From Achromobacter sp. ASV32 (GTDB taxonomy: Bacteria; Pseudomonadota; Gammaproteobacteria; Burkholderiales; Burkholderiaceae_B), in the NCBI RefSeq assembly GCF_016428805.1, contig NZ_JAELTJ010000011.1:16982-80981 (forward strand): DNA of 64,000 nucleotides. Direction: 5' to 3'. The notes under the pieces are model-generated. The model was not told the DNA's origin and made no database searches. It saw nothing but the letters and a program-made list of their open reading frames with translations. This document shows, piece by piece, positions 63,596 to 64,000 of this stretch. Within the stretch, counting starts at the first letter, position 1. Every line of letters begins with the position of its first letter. Both the position numbers and the translations under genes were made by a program.

Positions 63596-64000
63596 TCAGT
63601 GCGGCGTCAGGGCCTGGGCCGTGGCCGCCGCCTGCTGCACCAGCCAACGGGTCACGATCTCGGCGTCGGGGGTGCTGCGGCGGGCGTTGCGCACCAGCCA
63701 GTAGGCGTGGTCGGTGGCGTCTGCCGGCTGTGCGCCCACCGTGGCCAGCCGCTGGTCGGCCAGCATCGGCGCGATCAGGGCCAGCCGCCCCAGGGCGATG
63801 CCATGGCCGGCCAGCGCGGCGTGCACGATCTGGTCGTACTGGTTGAACCGGAGCATGCCCTTGGGCCGCACGCGGCCCAGGCCGCGGGCATTGAGCCATT
63901 CGGACCATTGCAGCCAGGGGCGGGTGGGGTCGTCGAATTCCAGCAGCACGTGACGCTGCAGCTCGCGGGCGTCCAGGGCACGCGCCTTGAGCGAGGGGTG
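63596..64000 (-). CDS. LysR-family regulator, C-terminal part
   Basis: The last 134 residues of a LysR-type effector domain run off the window. GLGRVRPKGMLRFNQYDQIVHAALAGHGIALGRLALIAPML is typical of GcvA/AmpR-like regulators, and the final helix LVRNARRSTPDAEIVTRWLVQQA is complete. The N-terminal DNA-binding domain lies beyond base 64000. The gene is upstream of, and on the same strand as, the phosphotransferase gene, about 207 bp away; that gap contains nothing I recognise. Confidence 0.82.
   Translation of the reverse strand, partial: HPSLKARALDARELQRHVLLEFDDPTRPWLQWSEWLNARGLGRVRPKGMLRFNQYDQIVHAALAGHGIALGRLALIAPMLADQRLATVGAQPADATDHAYWLVRNARRSTPDAEIVTRWLVQQAAATAQALTPH

Noticed and set aside
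1..64000. CRISPR arrays, insertion sequences and rRNA genes
   Set aside because: No regularly spaced short repeats, transposase-like genes or rRNA sequences were seen on either strand.

Overview
The window is GC-rich, densely coded DNA from a free-living betaproteobacterium, most likely Alcaligenaceae (Achromobacter/Bordetella type). This assignment is inferred from gene content: a Bug/TctC receptor, an ssu operon ending in ssuF, a Csu-type adhesin, a SpecificRecomb membrane protein and a complete selenocysteine system with a selenoprotein formate dehydrogenase. No phage, plasmid, IS or CRISPR gene was seen.

Layout. 1-11 kb: end of a spore-coat-U/Csu fimbrial protein; a LysR regulator divergent from a tripartite-tricarboxylate receptor plus M20 amidohydrolase; a phosphoribosyltransferase; a SpecificRecomb membrane protein and an MFS exporter; a periplasmic sulfite dehydrogenase with its cytochrome c. 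11-20 kb: a catabolic cluster that I regard as the best candidate for an undescribed system. It has a heme-oxygenase-like diiron protein with all six metal ligands visible, two dedicated [2Fe-2S] ferredoxins, an unrecognised 110-residue protein between them, a three-domain NADH:ferredoxin reductase, an aldehyde dehydrogenase, a GlcG/HbpS protein, two transporters and a GntR/FCD regulator. Copies of a GTATAC-centred motif precede the separate transcription units and tie the cluster into one regulon.

20.5-41 kb: organosulfur and peptide acquisition. A peptide-type ABC transporter sits downstream of a helical protein with diiron-like motifs. Divergent from it are two SfnB-type flavin monooxygenases and an NtaA/DszA-type monooxygenase. 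After about 1 kb of noncoding DNA with two palindromic repeat elements comes an ssu alkanesulfonate locus (ssuE-A-D-C ... B-F), split by a third SfnB-like gene and a complete metNIQ set. SsuE could supply reduced FMN to SsuD and to the four other flavin monooxygenases.

41-49 kb: envelope and housekeeping genes (DUF3300, DUF2950, YncE-like propeller, NodB-like deacetylase, sterol-desaturase-like hydroxylase, acyl-CoA thioesterase, DUF1254/DUF1214). 49-61 kb: respiratory formate dehydrogenase-N. The alpha subunit has an in-frame UGA (Sec197) followed by a SECIS-like hairpin. Then come fdnH, fdnI, fdhE, selA, selB and selC (tRNA-Sec); selD lies 2 kb on, beyond a TlpA/transglutaminase pair. 61-64 kb: an LTA-synthase-like membrane phosphotransferase and the end of a LysR gene.

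The main noncoding signal is a repeat family with three copies here (30829-30993, 31447-31612 inverted, 58126-58280). A similar core of about 95-103 bp, with its own small hairpin, is flanked in each copy by perfect 30-34 bp inverted repeats. The arm sequence differs completely between copies, yet each pair of arms is exactly complementary.
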